This document shows positions 25,987 through 35,300 of a stretch of 64,000 nucleotides of DNA, in pieces. Numbering within the stretch: position 1 is the first letter of the stretch; every line of letters starts with the position of its first letter. A model generated the notes under the pieces. It did no database searches. It was not told the DNA's origin and saw nothing but the letters and a program-made list of their open reading frames with translations. Position numbers and translations under genes: made by a program. This DNA comes from Saccharopolyspora kobensis (GTDB taxonomy: Bacteria > Actinomycetota > Actinomycetes > Mycobacteriales > Pseudonocardiaceae): NCBI RefSeq assembly GCF_900108315.1, contig NZ_FNVB01000009.1, forward strand, positions 310,001 to 374,000, in the 5' to 3' direction.

Positions 25987-27405
25987 TCATCCCCTGACGC
26001 GGATCGCGAGCACTGTCCCGTCCCGGCCGACCGATATCGTGGTGTTGTCGGAAGCCTGGCGTCGTGAGCGGTGCCGCCATTTGTCCCAGAAGCGGCGCGA
26101 AGTCTGGAAGTAAGAACTCAACCGCTGCTCGCCCAGATCCGCGTATATGCCTTCTTCGATGCCTCTGAAGACTTCGAGGTGCCGGTCTCCCGTTAGCGGC
26201 ATCGTGTAGCTGGTTCCTCGGGCGCGGAAGCCGTCCTGCATGCTGATGCTCGCGGATCTCTCGACCTCGATGGGCTCGTCCAGCGGCAGGCCTTGCTGGC
26301 CGCTCTGACCTTCGTAGCGCCTTGGCAGCCGGTAGTCGGCGGCGGCCTTGTCGTCCCCGGCGAATGCCAATACCGACGAGGCGAAGGTGCGAGCGAGGAC
26401 CTGCGCGAACCAGTTGCGGCTCGCTCGTGGAACCGTCACGACATGTGGAGTGCGCAACTCTTCTTCCGGCGACTCGGTGTCCTCGGATGCCTCGCCTGCC
26501 GATGCCGTCTGGGAGTCGGGTTCCTCCGGTTCGGAGACGGCTGGCGGGCGAACGCTGAAAAACTCAGGTGGTTCCTCGATGGTTCCATCCAGGAGAGCGT
26601 TCAGCTCTCCTGGCGTTCCCGACCAGAGATCGGCGTCCCCTGGCGGGTCTATTACGAGAATTTTGATGCCGGATCTCAGTAGGCGGGATACGCACATCAA
26701 CGATGAGAGATCATGACCTTCTATCTCAACGGACCGGACCTGCGTGCATGCCTTCGCCAGTTGCCTGACCGCCTGTTGTTCTCCTTCTGAATGCGTGCCC
26801 TTGCACTCCAGGACTACGATCTTGAGCCCTCCGCGTCCGCTGTTCGGGCGTCCGATAAGAAAGTAGTCCGGTCGGCTCTGCGTGCCGTTCAGCTGGTTTG
26901 CGGATCCGGCTTCCGGTATCCCGCGGGTGAGCGCGTATTCTGCATCGACGGGATGGAATTCCCAATTGGGGTATTGCCTTCGCAGGATCTCCCGGGCCAC
27001 GACGAGCGCAAAGCCGATGCCTAAGTACTCGGACTGGGCCACCTTGTGGTGGTAGACCACGTCGTTTCCCAAGGCTGAAACCGCAAGGCGGCCGGACTTC
27101 GTCTCCATGGTGGCGCAATAGCGCAACTGTGCCCAGTGGCGAGAAACCGCGGCGAACGGTGAGTTCCCGTCGAATGCGGTCGCAACTCCGACTTGGCGGA
27201 GTACTTCTAATGGGCTGGTGCGCATGATTCGTGGAAGCGGGATCGGGACCGGTGTCGGATCTTTGCGGAAGGAGTAGGCGGGGTTCTTCTTGGATTCCTT
27301 TCGTGAAAATTCGACGACTTTGTCGACAAGGCGATGAGATGACTCCAGATCGACGGTTCCTTCTCCTCGCAAGAGGCGCAATGCCCTGTCGATGGTCACG
27401 CGCAT
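25987..27405 (-). CDS. Putative PD-(D/E)XK nuclease-domain protein, accessory
   Basis: A 472-residue protein of no family I can name. A restriction-endonuclease-like core is visible in the middle: Glu126 in a helix (AQSEYLGIGFALVVA), Asp180 in SRPDYFLIG and Glu200-x-Lys202 in IVVLECKGTH, the usual spacing of a PD-(D/E)XK site. A following stretch (LMCVSRLLRSGIKILVIDP) fits a Rossmann-like continuation. Residues ~280-320 are acidic and probably a linker; a C-terminal ~150-residue domain is unrecognised. ATG 27405 has GGAGG close upstream. Base composition and codon use are visibly lower in GC than neighbours, and it sits 60 bases from a tRNA gene, suggesting acquisition. Possibly defence-related. 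Confidence 0.7.
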   Translation of the reverse strand: MRVTIDRALRLLRGEGTVDLESSHRLVDKVVEFSRKESKKNPAYSFRKDPTPVPIPLPRIMRTSPLEVLRQVGVATAFDGNSPFAAVSRHWAQLRYCATMETKSGRLAVSALGNDVVYHHKVAQSEYLGIGFALVVAREILRRQYPNWEFHPVDAEYALTRGIPEAGSANQLNGTQSRPDYFLIGRPNSGRGGLKIVVLECKGTHSEGEQQAVRQLAKACTQVRSVEIEGHDLSSLMCVSRLLRSGIKILVIDPPGDADLWSGTPGELNALLDGTIEEPPEFFSVRPPAVSEPEEPDSQTASAGEASEDTESPEEELRTPHVVTVPRASRNWFAQVLARTFASSVLAFAGDDKAAADYRLPRRYEGQSGQQGLPLDEPIEVERSASISMQDGFRARGTSYTMPLTGDRHLEVFRGIEEGIYADLGEQRLSSYFQTSRRFWDKWRHRSRRQASDNTTISVGRDGTVLAIRVRG

Positions 27406-27569
27406 CGCCCTCCGTGATTGGAAGCCTCGCTGCCGAATTGAAAGTACTGAGGAGGCCGTGGTGCTGCAAGCTTCCACCTTTGTTCTCACCGGGTCGGCTG
27501 CGGGCCATCTGGAGCAGGGAACCGGATCGAGATTTTGCGCGCTAATTCCTGGAAGGCGCAAGCTGCAAT

Positions 27570-28892
27570 TCAACGCGCGGTTCGGGAGTGGGCGTTGGCT
27601 TCGGTCACGTCGACTATCGGGGGTGGGTAGCCGCGGGCTACTCGCTGTTCGGGTTCCATGCGGTTCGGGTCGTGGAGGGCTCGTGTTGGGAGGTCGGCCA
27701 GCTCTGGGAGGTGGCGGCGGATGTAGGTGCCCTCCGGGTCGTAGCGCTGGGCTTGGCGGCATGGGTTGAGGACTCTGTTGGGGCGGGTGTCGGTTCCTGT
27801 TCCTGCCATCCACTGCCAGTTCATGTTGTTGTTCGCGATGTCCCCGTCGACCAGGAGGTTCAGGAAGTGCTGGGCGCCGAGGCGCCAGTCGAGGTGGAGG
27901 GTCTTCGTCAGGAAGCTCGCCGTGATCATGCGGGTTCTGTTGTGCATCCAGCCCTCCGTCGCGAGTTGGCGCATTCCGGCGTCGACGATCGGGATGCCGG
28001 TGCGGCCTTCGCGCCAGGCCTGGAACGCCTCCGGGTCTTCGCGCCACCGGCTTCCTCGTGGGCGGTAGTCGCGGTGGCCGGCGGTGGGGCGGGCGGCCAG
28101 CACCTGGTGGTGGAAATCGCGCCAGGCGAGTTGGCGGACGAACGCGCGTTCCGGTTCGGCGTCCCCGGCCTGGTCGATGAGCTCGATCGGGGACACGCAG
28201 CCGAAGTGCAGGTATGGCGACAGCCGCGAGGTCGCACCGTCCAGGTCGCCGTAGTCCGCGACGCCTTCGGCGTACCACCGCCGCACGAGATCGCGGCCCG
28301 CGGTTTCGCCTCCGGGAGGCAGCTTCGGCGACAGTTCGCCTGGGCAGAGCTCCTCGCGGGTCGGCAGTTTCCCGGTGCGCAGCCGCGGCGTCCGAAGCGC
28401 CTCCGGCATGGCCGCGATGGGCCGGAGGGGCGTTGCTGACCAGCGGCGGAAGTACGGGGTGAACACGGCGAAGTGATCCTTGCCGCTCGGGACGAGGTGC
28501 CCTGGTGGGTGCGCCGTCACCACGGCGTCGTGGACGAGCAGCGCGCAATCGGTCAGGGCCTGTCGCAGGTTGTTCTCGCGGACCTGCGCGTATGCGCTGA
28601 CGTCGGCGGCCACGTGGACCTCTGAAGCGCCGACCTCCTCGACCAGTCGCGCCACCTCGGTCGCGGGAGCACCTGCTCGGAGGACCAGCCCGGCGTCGAG
28701 AGCGCGGAGCGAACCGCGGAGATCGCGGAGGCAGTCCAGCAGGAAGGCGGTGCGGTTGGGGGCGGATCGGCGGAGGACGGCTTCGTCGAGCACGAACAGC
28801 GGAACCACTCGATCGGCCCGTGCGGCGTGCTGCAGGACCGGGTTGTCGTGGACCCGCAGGTCGCGGGTGAACAGGCAGATCGCCGTGCGCAA
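27570..28892 (-). CDS. phr: Deoxyribodipyrimidine photolyase
   Basis: A 440-residue flavoenzyme that uses light to split pyrimidine dimers. The N-terminal antenna domain begins AICLFTRDLRVHDNPVL. The C-terminal FAD domain shows TSRLSPYLHFGCVSP, RQLAWRDFHHQVL, GIPIVDAGMRQLATEGWMHNRTRM and NNNMNWQWMAGTGTD, the class I CPD photolyase signature with its tryptophans. TTG 28892 follows GAGG. It is divergent from the SDR-DUF2867 gene and upstream of the putative nuclease gene on the same strand. Confidence 0.93.
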   Translation of the reverse strand: MRTAICLFTRDLRVHDNPVLQHAARADRVVPLFVLDEAVLRRSAPNRTAFLLDCLRDLRGSLRALDAGLVLRAGAPATEVARLVEEVGASEVHVAADVSAYAQVRENNLRQALTDCALLVHDAVVTAHPPGHLVPSGKDHFAVFTPYFRRWSATPLRPIAAMPEALRTPRLRTGKLPTREELCPGELSPKLPPGGETAGRDLVRRWYAEGVADYGDLDGATSRLSPYLHFGCVSPIELIDQAGDAEPERAFVRQLAWRDFHHQVLAARPTAGHRDYRPRGSRWREDPEAFQAWREGRTGIPIVDAGMRQLATEGWMHNRTRMITASFLTKTLHLDWRLGAQHFLNLLVDGDIANNNMNWQWMAGTGTDTRPNRVLNPCRQAQRYDPEGTYIRRHLPELADLPTRALHDPNRMEPEQRVARGYPPPIVDVTEANAHSRTAR

Positions 28893-29036
28893 TGGCCTCG
28901 ACCCCGTCTCGCGAGCGGAATCCCGCCGAGGCTACCAGCGGACGAAGCGCCAGGCCGTGGTCGCGCGCCGCTGCCGGTCGACGCCCACGACGCGGCGGCC
29001 GCGTGGTCGGGGGCGAAGTCGGGTAGCCAGGTGTGG

Positions 29037-30548
29037 ATGGGGACTGGGGAGTCGAAGTTGTGCCTGGTGACCGGGGCTACCGGTTACGTGGGCGGGCGGC
29101 TCGTGCCGCAGTTGCTGGTCAGCGGGTATCGGGTGCGGTGCTTGGTGCGGACTCCGGAGAAGCTCCGCGATGTTCCGTGGCGCGATCAGGTCGAGGTGGT
29201 GCGCGGGGACCTGTTCGACGAGGACGCGGTGCGCGCGGCGTGCGACGGCGTGGACGTCCTGTACTACCTGGTGCATTCCTTGCAGCAGAAGGGGTTCGGC
29301 GATCTCGACCGGCGTGCCGCGGCCGGTGCGGGGCGGGCCGCTCGGCAGGCCGGGGTGTCGCGGATCGTCTACCTCGGCGGAGTGCATCCCGCCGGGAAGT
29401 TGTCGGAGCACCTGCGGTCGCGGGCCGAGGTGGGGGAGACGCTGTTGCGCAGCGGGGTGCCGACCGCTGTGCTGCAAGCCGCGGTGATCATCGGTTCCGG
29501 CTCGGCGAGCTTCGAGATGCTGCGGTACCTCACCGAGCGGTTGCCCGCGATGGTCACGCCGCGCTGGGTGAGCAACCGGGTGCAGCCGATCGCCGTGCGC
29601 GACGTGCTGCACTACCTGGTCGCGGCGGCCGACCTGCCCGAGGTGGTCAGCCGCGCCTTCGACATCGGTGGCCCGGACGTCCTGACCTACGCGCAGATGA
29701 TGCGCACCTACGCCGCGGTGGCCGGTCTGCCGCGCCGGGTGATGCTGCCGGTGCGGGTCCTGTCACCGAAGCTCAGCTCGCTGTGGATCAACATCGTGAC
29801 TCCGGTGCCGCGCAGCGTCGGCGTTCCGCTCATCGAATCGCTGATCAACGAGGCCGTCTGCGCTGAGCACGACATCGACGACCACATCGCGCGCCCCGAG
29901 GGAGGCCTGACCGGGCTCGCGGACGCGATCGCCCTGGCGTTGCGCAGGATCCAGCGCGGCGAGGTGGAGACGCGGTGGTCGGACGCGTCACCGGTCAGCG
30001 CCCCGTGGGAACCGATCCCGTCCGACCCGGCGTGGTCCGGTGGCACGGTCTACCGGGATGTGCGCGAGCGCGTGACAGATGCGCCGCCGGCAGCGGTTTG
30101 GCGCGTGGTGGAAGGCATCGGCGGCCGTCACGGCTGGTACTCGTTCCCGCTGGCCTGGGCGGTGCGCGGCTGGATCGACCGGCTGCTGGGCGGAGTCGGG
30201 CTCCGCCGCGGCCGACGCGATCCGCAGCGCCTGCGCACGGGCGACGCGTTGGACTGGTGGCGGGTCGAAGAGCTGGTGGAAGGACGTTTCCTCCGCCTGC
30301 GGGCGGAGATGAAGGTGCCGGGTCGGGCTTGGCTGGAGCTGTCGGTCGAACCGGAGGACGGCGGCACCCGCTACCGGCAGCGAGCGGTGTTCATCCCGCA
30401 CGGCTTGCTCGGGCACCTCTACTGGTGGGCGGTCGCGCCTTTCCACGGGCTGGTATTCGGCGGGATGGTGCGCCGGATCCTCGGTGCTGCGGCGGAACGC
30501 GCACCCGCCGGGAAGCGCGGGACGGTCTCGGCGGAGCCGTCTCGATGA
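29037..30548 (+). CDS. SDR/NAD(P)-binding and DUF2867 fusion protein
   Basis: A 503-residue two-domain protein. Residues 1-300 are an atypical SDR with the dinucleotide loop VTGATGYVGGRLVPQLL, YYLVHSLQQKGF, IVYLGGVHPAGKLSEHL and IAVRDVLHYLVAAA. Residues ~320-500 are a DUF2867 domain (SRPBCC-like fold): HGWYSFPLAWAVRGWIDRLLGG, DALDWWRVEELVEGRFLRLRAEMK, ending YWWAVAPFHGLVFGGMVRRI. This arrangement is common in actinobacteria and no substrate is known. ATG 29037 or GTG 29031 could start it. It shares a 144-bp divergent promoter region with phr. Confidence 0.85.
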   Translation: MGTGESKLCLVTGATGYVGGRLVPQLLVSGYRVRCLVRTPEKLRDVPWRDQVEVVRGDLFDEDAVRAACDGVDVLYYLVHSLQQKGFGDLDRRAAAGAGRAARQAGVSRIVYLGGVHPAGKLSEHLRSRAEVGETLLRSGVPTAVLQAAVIIGSGSASFEMLRYLTERLPAMVTPRWVSNRVQPIAVRDVLHYLVAAADLPEVVSRAFDIGGPDVLTYAQMMRTYAAVAGLPRRVMLPVRVLSPKLSSLWINIVTPVPRSVGVPLIESLINEAVCAEHDIDDHIARPEGGLTGLADAIALALRRIQRGEVETRWSDASPVSAPWEPIPSDPAWSGGTVYRDVRERVTDAPPAAVWRVVEGIGGRHGWYSFPLAWAVRGWIDRLLGGVGLRRGRRDPQRLRTGDALDWWRVEELVEGRFLRLRAEMKVPGRAWLELSVEPEDGGTRYRQRAVFIPHGLLGHLYWWAVAPFHGLVFGGMVRRILGAAAERAPAGKRGTVSAEPSR

Positions 30549-30657
30549 GTGCGGGGCGCTGGGGGTGTCGCAGCGAGCCGCACCAGAGCGTCGCCTTCGA
30601 GGCCTGCCTCGTCGAGCGCGGCGTGGACCGCTTCGGCCCACGTCGGATGATGTGGGT

Positions 30658-30963
30658 ATGAGCGAGCGGGATGAGCTTCTTGCGGTGGCCGATCGGATCG
30701 AGCGGCTTGCCGGTGCTTCCACCGGTGGGGACTGGCGGGGTGGCGGGTTGCTCGCCACTCGGCCGGACGTCGTCGCGCACTTCGCCGATGGCTCGACCGA
30801 GCACGTCGCCGAGGCTCGGGCGAGGAGTGCTCGGTGGATCGCCGTCTTCTCGCCCGCGGTGGCGGGACCGCTCGTCGAGTGGCTTCGGTCGGCCGCTCGG
30901 GCGGCGGAGGTCGATCCGGCTGCGCTGGCTCTGGCGCGGGTCGTGCAGGAGCGGTTGGGCTGA
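30658..30963 (+). CDS. Small hypothetical protein
   Basis: A 101-residue protein (MSERDELLAVADRIERLAG... LARVVQERLG) rich in alanine, helical at both ends, with a central FADGSTEHVAEARARSARWI. No known domain is recognised, though the layout resembles small phage-type helper proteins with DELLxxADxIE starts. It has good actinomycete codon bias. It ends four bases before a pair of operator-like palindromes controlling the next gene. Confidence 0.55.
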   Translation: MSERDELLAVADRIERLAGASTGGDWRGGGLLATRPDVVAHFADGSTEHVAEARARSARWIAVFSPAVAGPLVEWLRSAARAAEVDPAALALARVVQERLG

Positions 30964-30965
30964 TC

Positions 30966-31012
30966 GTCAACTTGAGGTTGACGCGTGGCTATCGTCAACC
31001 TATGGTTGACGT
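30966..31012 (+). promoter_or_regulatory. Promoter with two operator palindromes, predicted leaderless start
   Basis: GTCAAC-N5-GTTGAC occurs twice, at 30966-30982 and 30994-31010, centres 28 bp apart. Within them a near-consensus promoter can be read: -35 TTGACG (30978-30983), a 17-base spacer and -10 TATGGT (31001-31006). The predicted start of transcription is at about 31013, the A of the ATG, so the message would be leaderless. No ribosome-binding site is present. The operators overlap both promoter boxes, which suggests repression. Confidence 0.7.
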
Positions 31013-31744
31013 ATGGATGAGTTGAAGATTTCGGATCACGTTTCGCTGGACGAGCTGATCTCCGCCATCAAGAAGGTGCACGGGGATGCTCTTGAGCAGC
31101 TGTCGAGCGCTGTCGTCGCCGGAGAGCACCTGGGCGAGGTCGCCGATCACTTGATCGGGCACTTCGTCGACCAGGCCCGGCGGTCCGGGGCTTCCTGGAC
31201 CGACATCGGCAAGAGCATGGGCGTCAGCAAGCAGGCCGCGCAGAAGCGGTTCGTGCCCAAGGGACCGGGCGAGGTCTCCGACCTCGACCCGTCGCAGGGG
31301 TTCAGCCGGTTCACGCCGCGCGCCCGCAACATCGTGGTGGTGTCGCAGAAGGAGGCCCGCGACGCCGGGAACGCCGAGATCCGGACCGAGCACCTGGTGC
31401 TCGGGCTGATCGGGGAGTCCGACGGGCTCGGCGCCAAAGCGATCGTCGCGCAGGGGGTTTCGCTCGACGACGTGCGGCAGGCCGCGGTCGAGGCGCTGCC
31501 CACCGCCGTCGACGAGGTGCCGCACCTCGTTCCCTTCGACGCCGGGGCGCGGAAGGTGCTGGAGCTGACCTTCCGGGAGGCCCTCCGGCTCGGGCACAAC
31601 TACATCGGGACCGAGCACGTGCTGCTCGCGCTGCTGGAGAACGAGGCCGGGACCGGTGTGCTGAGCAGTCTCGGGATCGAGAAGGGCGCCGTCGAGGAGA
31701 ACGTCGCAGCCGCGCTGGCCGAGATCACCGGCGAGCAGGCCTGA
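31013..31744 (+). CDS. Clp N-terminal-domain protein with helix-turn-helix
   Basis: A 243-residue protein. Residues ~40-75 look like a helix-turn-helix (GASWTDIGKSMGVSKQAAQKRF). Residues ~90-240 contain two Clp_N repeats (FTPRARNIVVVSQKEARDAGN...IRTEHLVLGLI and FDAGARKVLELTFREALRLGH...IGTEHVLLALL) as in ClpC or ClpA, with no ATPase module. Clp_N domains bind adaptors or substrates, so this may be an adaptor or a transcription regulator answering to protein stress. The two palindromes at its promoter are possible autoregulatory sites. No ribosome site precedes the ATG, fitting leaderless translation. Confidence 0.85.
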   Translation: MDELKISDHVSLDELISAIKKVHGDALEQLSSAVVAGEHLGEVADHLIGHFVDQARRSGASWTDIGKSMGVSKQAAQKRFVPKGPGEVSDLDPSQGFSRFTPRARNIVVVSQKEARDAGNAEIRTEHLVLGLIGESDGLGAKAIVAQGVSLDDVRQAAVEALPTAVDEVPHLVPFDAGARKVLELTFREALRLGHNYIGTEHVLLALLENEAGTGVLSSLGIEKGAVEENVAAALAEITGEQA

Positions 31745-31808
31745 TCGAGTTGTGCTCCCGGGCACCGACGCCGAGCATCAGCTGCGAAAACTTCGGGGAG
31801 GAGCGGCG

Positions 31809-32261
31809 ATGAGCGGTGCGGACCAGGCCACCCGGGAGCGGCTGGCGGAGGAGATCCGCTCGCTGCGCGCGCGGCGCGAGCGGCTGGTCGACGAGCTCGT
31901 GCAGAGCTCGGGACCGGGCGACAGCGGTGATGCCTCGCAGGAGTTGCAGGGCGGGGACGAGGTCGCCGCCATCGACGAGCGCATCGCCGAGCTGGAGAAG
32001 CTGCGGGCCGGCCGGATCGACGTGCAGGGCGTCGCTCCGGGCACCGAGGTGGTGCTGCGGTTCTCCGACGGTTCGACGCAGACCTTCAAGGTCGTGGCGA
32101 TTCCGGAGGAGGTGCTGGCCGGGGAGGAGGACATCACGGTGACCTCCGACAGCCCGCTGGGCCTGGCGCTGGCGCACGGCCAGCAGGGCGAGACCGTTCG
32201 GTATCCGACACCGGACGGGGCCGTCGAGGTCGAAGTGCTCAGCATCCGCCGGCCGAGCTGA
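31809..32261 (+). CDS. GreA/GreB-family elongation-factor-like protein
   Basis: A 150-residue protein with an N-terminal coiled-coil hairpin (residues 1-70, TRERLAEEIRSLRARRERLVDEL ... IDERIAELEKLRAG) and a C-terminal FKBP-like GreA domain (VQGVAPGTEVVLRFSDGS, SPLGLALAHGQQGETVRY). The tip segment GDSGDASQELQGG replaces the usual GreA GDLSENAEY, so anti-backtracking activity may be altered, as in GreA-like Rnk/Gfh factors. It binds RNA polymerase by family. ATG 31809 has GGGGAGGAG upstream. It is co-directional with the Clp_N gene, 64 bases apart. Confidence 0.85.
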   Translation: MSGADQATRERLAEEIRSLRARRERLVDELVQSSGPGDSGDASQELQGGDEVAAIDERIAELEKLRAGRIDVQGVAPGTEVVLRFSDGSTQTFKVVAIPEEVLAGEEDITVTSDSPLGLALAHGQQGETVRYPTPDGAVEVEVLSIRRPS

Positions 32262-32285
32262 AGCGGTGGGCCGGGGTTCCCGGAT

Positions 32286-32329
32286 GCGATTTCAATGGAA
32301 ATCAGACGTCCGATTTCCATTGAAATCGC
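32286..32329. repeat. Solitary A+T-rich palindromic hairpin
   Basis: Perfect 17-bp arms GCGATTTCAATGGAAAT (32286-32302) and its complement (32313-32329), 10-nt loop. Same stem length, loop length and core as the composite repeats at 7660 and 55669. It lies between the convergent GreA-like and ior genes and could act as a bidirectional terminator. Confidence 0.85.
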
Positions 32330-32354
32330 GGGATCCCCGGCCCCTCGCCGTGCC

Positions 32355-35300
32355 TCAGACCGCGACGACCCGCTCGGGCGCCGGCGACTTGAGCAGTTCG
32401 GACTGCTTCGCGCGGTAGGTCTCGACGTTGGCCAGCTTGATCTCCTCGTAGCCGCGGATCACGTCCGGCAGCTCCGCCAGCTCCAGCAGCGCCGGGTGGT
32501 CGGCGGCCACGGCGCGCTCGATGACGGCGCGGTACTGCTCGACCAGCTCGCGCTCCACGCGGCGGACCTTCGCGTAGCCGAACAGGTCCAGGCGGGTGCC
32601 GCGCACCTTGCGCATCGCGCGCAGCAGCCGGAAGACCTGCCGGAACCACGGGCCGAGGCTGATCTTGCGGTTCATGCCGAGCGCGCGCAGCACCGGCGGG
32701 TGCAGGCGGAAGGCGTAGCGGGAACCCGGGCCGAACTGGGCCTCGATGTCGGCCTGCAGGCGCTCGTCGAGCGACAGGCGCGCCACCTCGTACTCGTCCT
32801 TGTAGGCCATCAGCTTGTACAGGTTGCGGGCCACCGCCTCGGCGACCTCCGCCGAGCTCGCGCGCCGCACCCGCTCGACGAACTCGGCGTAGCCGCGGGC
32901 GTAGGCCTCGTCCTGGTAGTCGACCAGGTCCGGGATCCGGATGTCGAGCAGTCGGGCCAGTTCCGAGCCCTCGTCGGCCTTGACCAGCGCCCGCACCCGC
33001 CGGGCGGCCGCGCTCGGCGCCGGCGGCTCGACCGGGGCCGGGGTGATCTCGGCCCGCAGCGCGTCCGGGTCGGCGATGGCCTGGCGGCCGCGGCGGAACG
33101 CCTGGATGTTGGCGGCCACCGCAGTGCCGTTGAGCTCGATCGCCTGCTCGATGCTCTCGGCGGACAGCTGCAGCGCGCCGCACTGGTAGGCCGCGCCGAG
33201 CTGGAGGATGTTGGCGAACTGGTCGTCGTCGAACAGCTCCTCCGCCAGGCCGCGCGCGTCCAGGTAGAACGCGCGGGCGGTGGCGTCGTCGAGCGCCGAG
33301 CGGATGCCGGACTGCGCCGGGAACGACACCTCGGTGTCCACCACCATCCGGCCGGTCGGGACCTCGGTCGTGGACACCACCGCGGTCGTCCGCTCCGCGG
33401 CGGCCGCCGCCAGGTGCACCGGGTCGGCGGCCACCAGCAGGTCGCAGCCCAGGTAGAGGTCGCACTCGCCGGCGGCGAGCTTCGGCGCCTGCTCGACCGG
33501 CGCCGAGGTGATCTTGAGGTCGGAGACCACCGCGCCGCCCTTCTGCGCGAGGCCGATCTGGTCCAGGGTGCGCACCTGGCGGCCGTCGATCACCGCGGCC
33601 GTGGCCAGGATCTGCGTCACCGTGACCACGCCGGTGCCGCCGATGCCGGTGATGCGGACGGTGAAGTCGTCCTCGCCGCGCTCCGGTTCCGGCAGCTCGG
33701 AGGCGGCCAGCTCGCTGATCTCGCGGTGCTGCTTGCGGCCGCTGGGCACCACGGTCAGGAACGACGGGCAGTCCCCGGCCAGGCAGGAGTAGTCGACGTT
33801 GCAGGACGACTGGTGGATCTGGGTCTTTCGGCCGAACTCGGTGCTCACCGGCTGCACCGACAGGCAGTTGGACTTCGCGCCGCAGTCCCCGCAGCCCTCG
33901 CACACCCGCTCGTTGATCAGCACCTTCTCCGCCGGCGTCGGCTGCTTGCCGCGGCGGCGCTTGCGGCGCTTCTCCGCCGCGCACTCCTGGTCGTGGATGA
34001 GCACCGTGACGCCCGGTACCTCGGCCAGTTCCGCCTGCGCGGCGAGGAGTTCGTCGCGGTGCCGGACGGTCACGCCGCGGGGCATCAGGCCGCGCAACCG
34101 CTTCGGCGCGTCGCTGGTGACGATGACCTTCGAAACCCCTTCCAGCAGCAGGAGTTCGGCGATCTTGCCCACCGGCAGCGCGCCGACCGCGTCCTGCCCG
34201 CCGGTCATCGCCACCGCCGAGTTGTGCAGCAGCTTGTAGGTGATGTTCACGCCCGCCGCGACGGCCGCGCGCACCGCCAGGCTGCCGGAGTGGGTGAAGG
34301 TGCCGTCACCGATGTTCTGCACGAAGTGCTCGGTGCTGACGAACGGCGCCATGCCGATCCACTGGGTGCCCTCGCCGCCCATCTGCGTGATGCCGACGAC
34401 GTCGCCGACCTGGTCGGGGTCCATGAACAGCGCCATGGTGTGGCAGCCGATGCCCGCGCCGACCACGGTGCCGTCGGGCACCTTGGTCGAGGAGTTGTGC
34501 GGGCAGCCCGAGCAGAAGTACGGCGTGCGGGCCAGCAGCGGAACGGAGATCCGCTCGCGCCTGCGCCGCTTGCGCCACGCGTCGACCTGCGGGACCTCGC
34601 CGTGCGCGGTCAGCCGGTCGGCCAGGCCGCGGGCGATGCGGTCGGGATCGAGCTCGCCGAGCTCGGTGAACAGGGTGCGGCCGTCCGGGGTCTTCTTGCC
34701 GTGCACCTGCGGGGCGTCCGGGCGGCCGTAGAGGATCTCCTTGATCGCCTGCTCCAGGAACGACCGCTTCTCCTCGACCACCACGATCTCGGTCAGCCCG
34801 GCGGCGAACTCCCGGATGATGCCGGGCTCCAGCGGGTGGATCGCGCCGAGCTTGAGCAGCCGGATGCCGAGCTGGGCCAGGGCCTGCTCGTCGAGGCCGA
34901 GAGTGCGCAGCGCCTGGCGGAGGTCCAGGTAGGACTTGCCCGCGGCGACGATGCCGATCCGGTCCCCGGCCGCGGAGCGGGTGATCCGGTTGACGTCGCT
35001 GCCCCGCAGGTACTCCAGCGCCAGCGGGATCCGGATGTTGTAGAGGCTGCTCTCCAACCCGGCGAGCTCCGCGCCGAGCAGCCGGGCGCTGGGCCGGTGG
35101 GAGTAGGCCTCCGCGCGCATCTCGGGCGGGGTCCAGTCCGGGGTGACGGTCGCCGTCCCGGCCGAGTCGGCGACGTTGGCCACCACCTTCAGCGCCGACC
35201 ACAGCCCGCTCGCCCGGGACAACTCGACCGCGTGCCGCCCGAAGTCCAGCACGTCCTGGGAATCCGCCGGGAAGAACGTCGGGATGTGCAGGTCGGCCAG

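Noticed and set aside
25928-27570. Integrated element bounded by a duplicated tRNA 3' end
   Set aside because: I looked for a second copy of the tRNA-Val 3' sequence (GGTTCGAACCCTACTGCGCC) downstream of the nuclease-like gene and did not see one, and there is no integrase; only the gene's composition and position suggest transfer.
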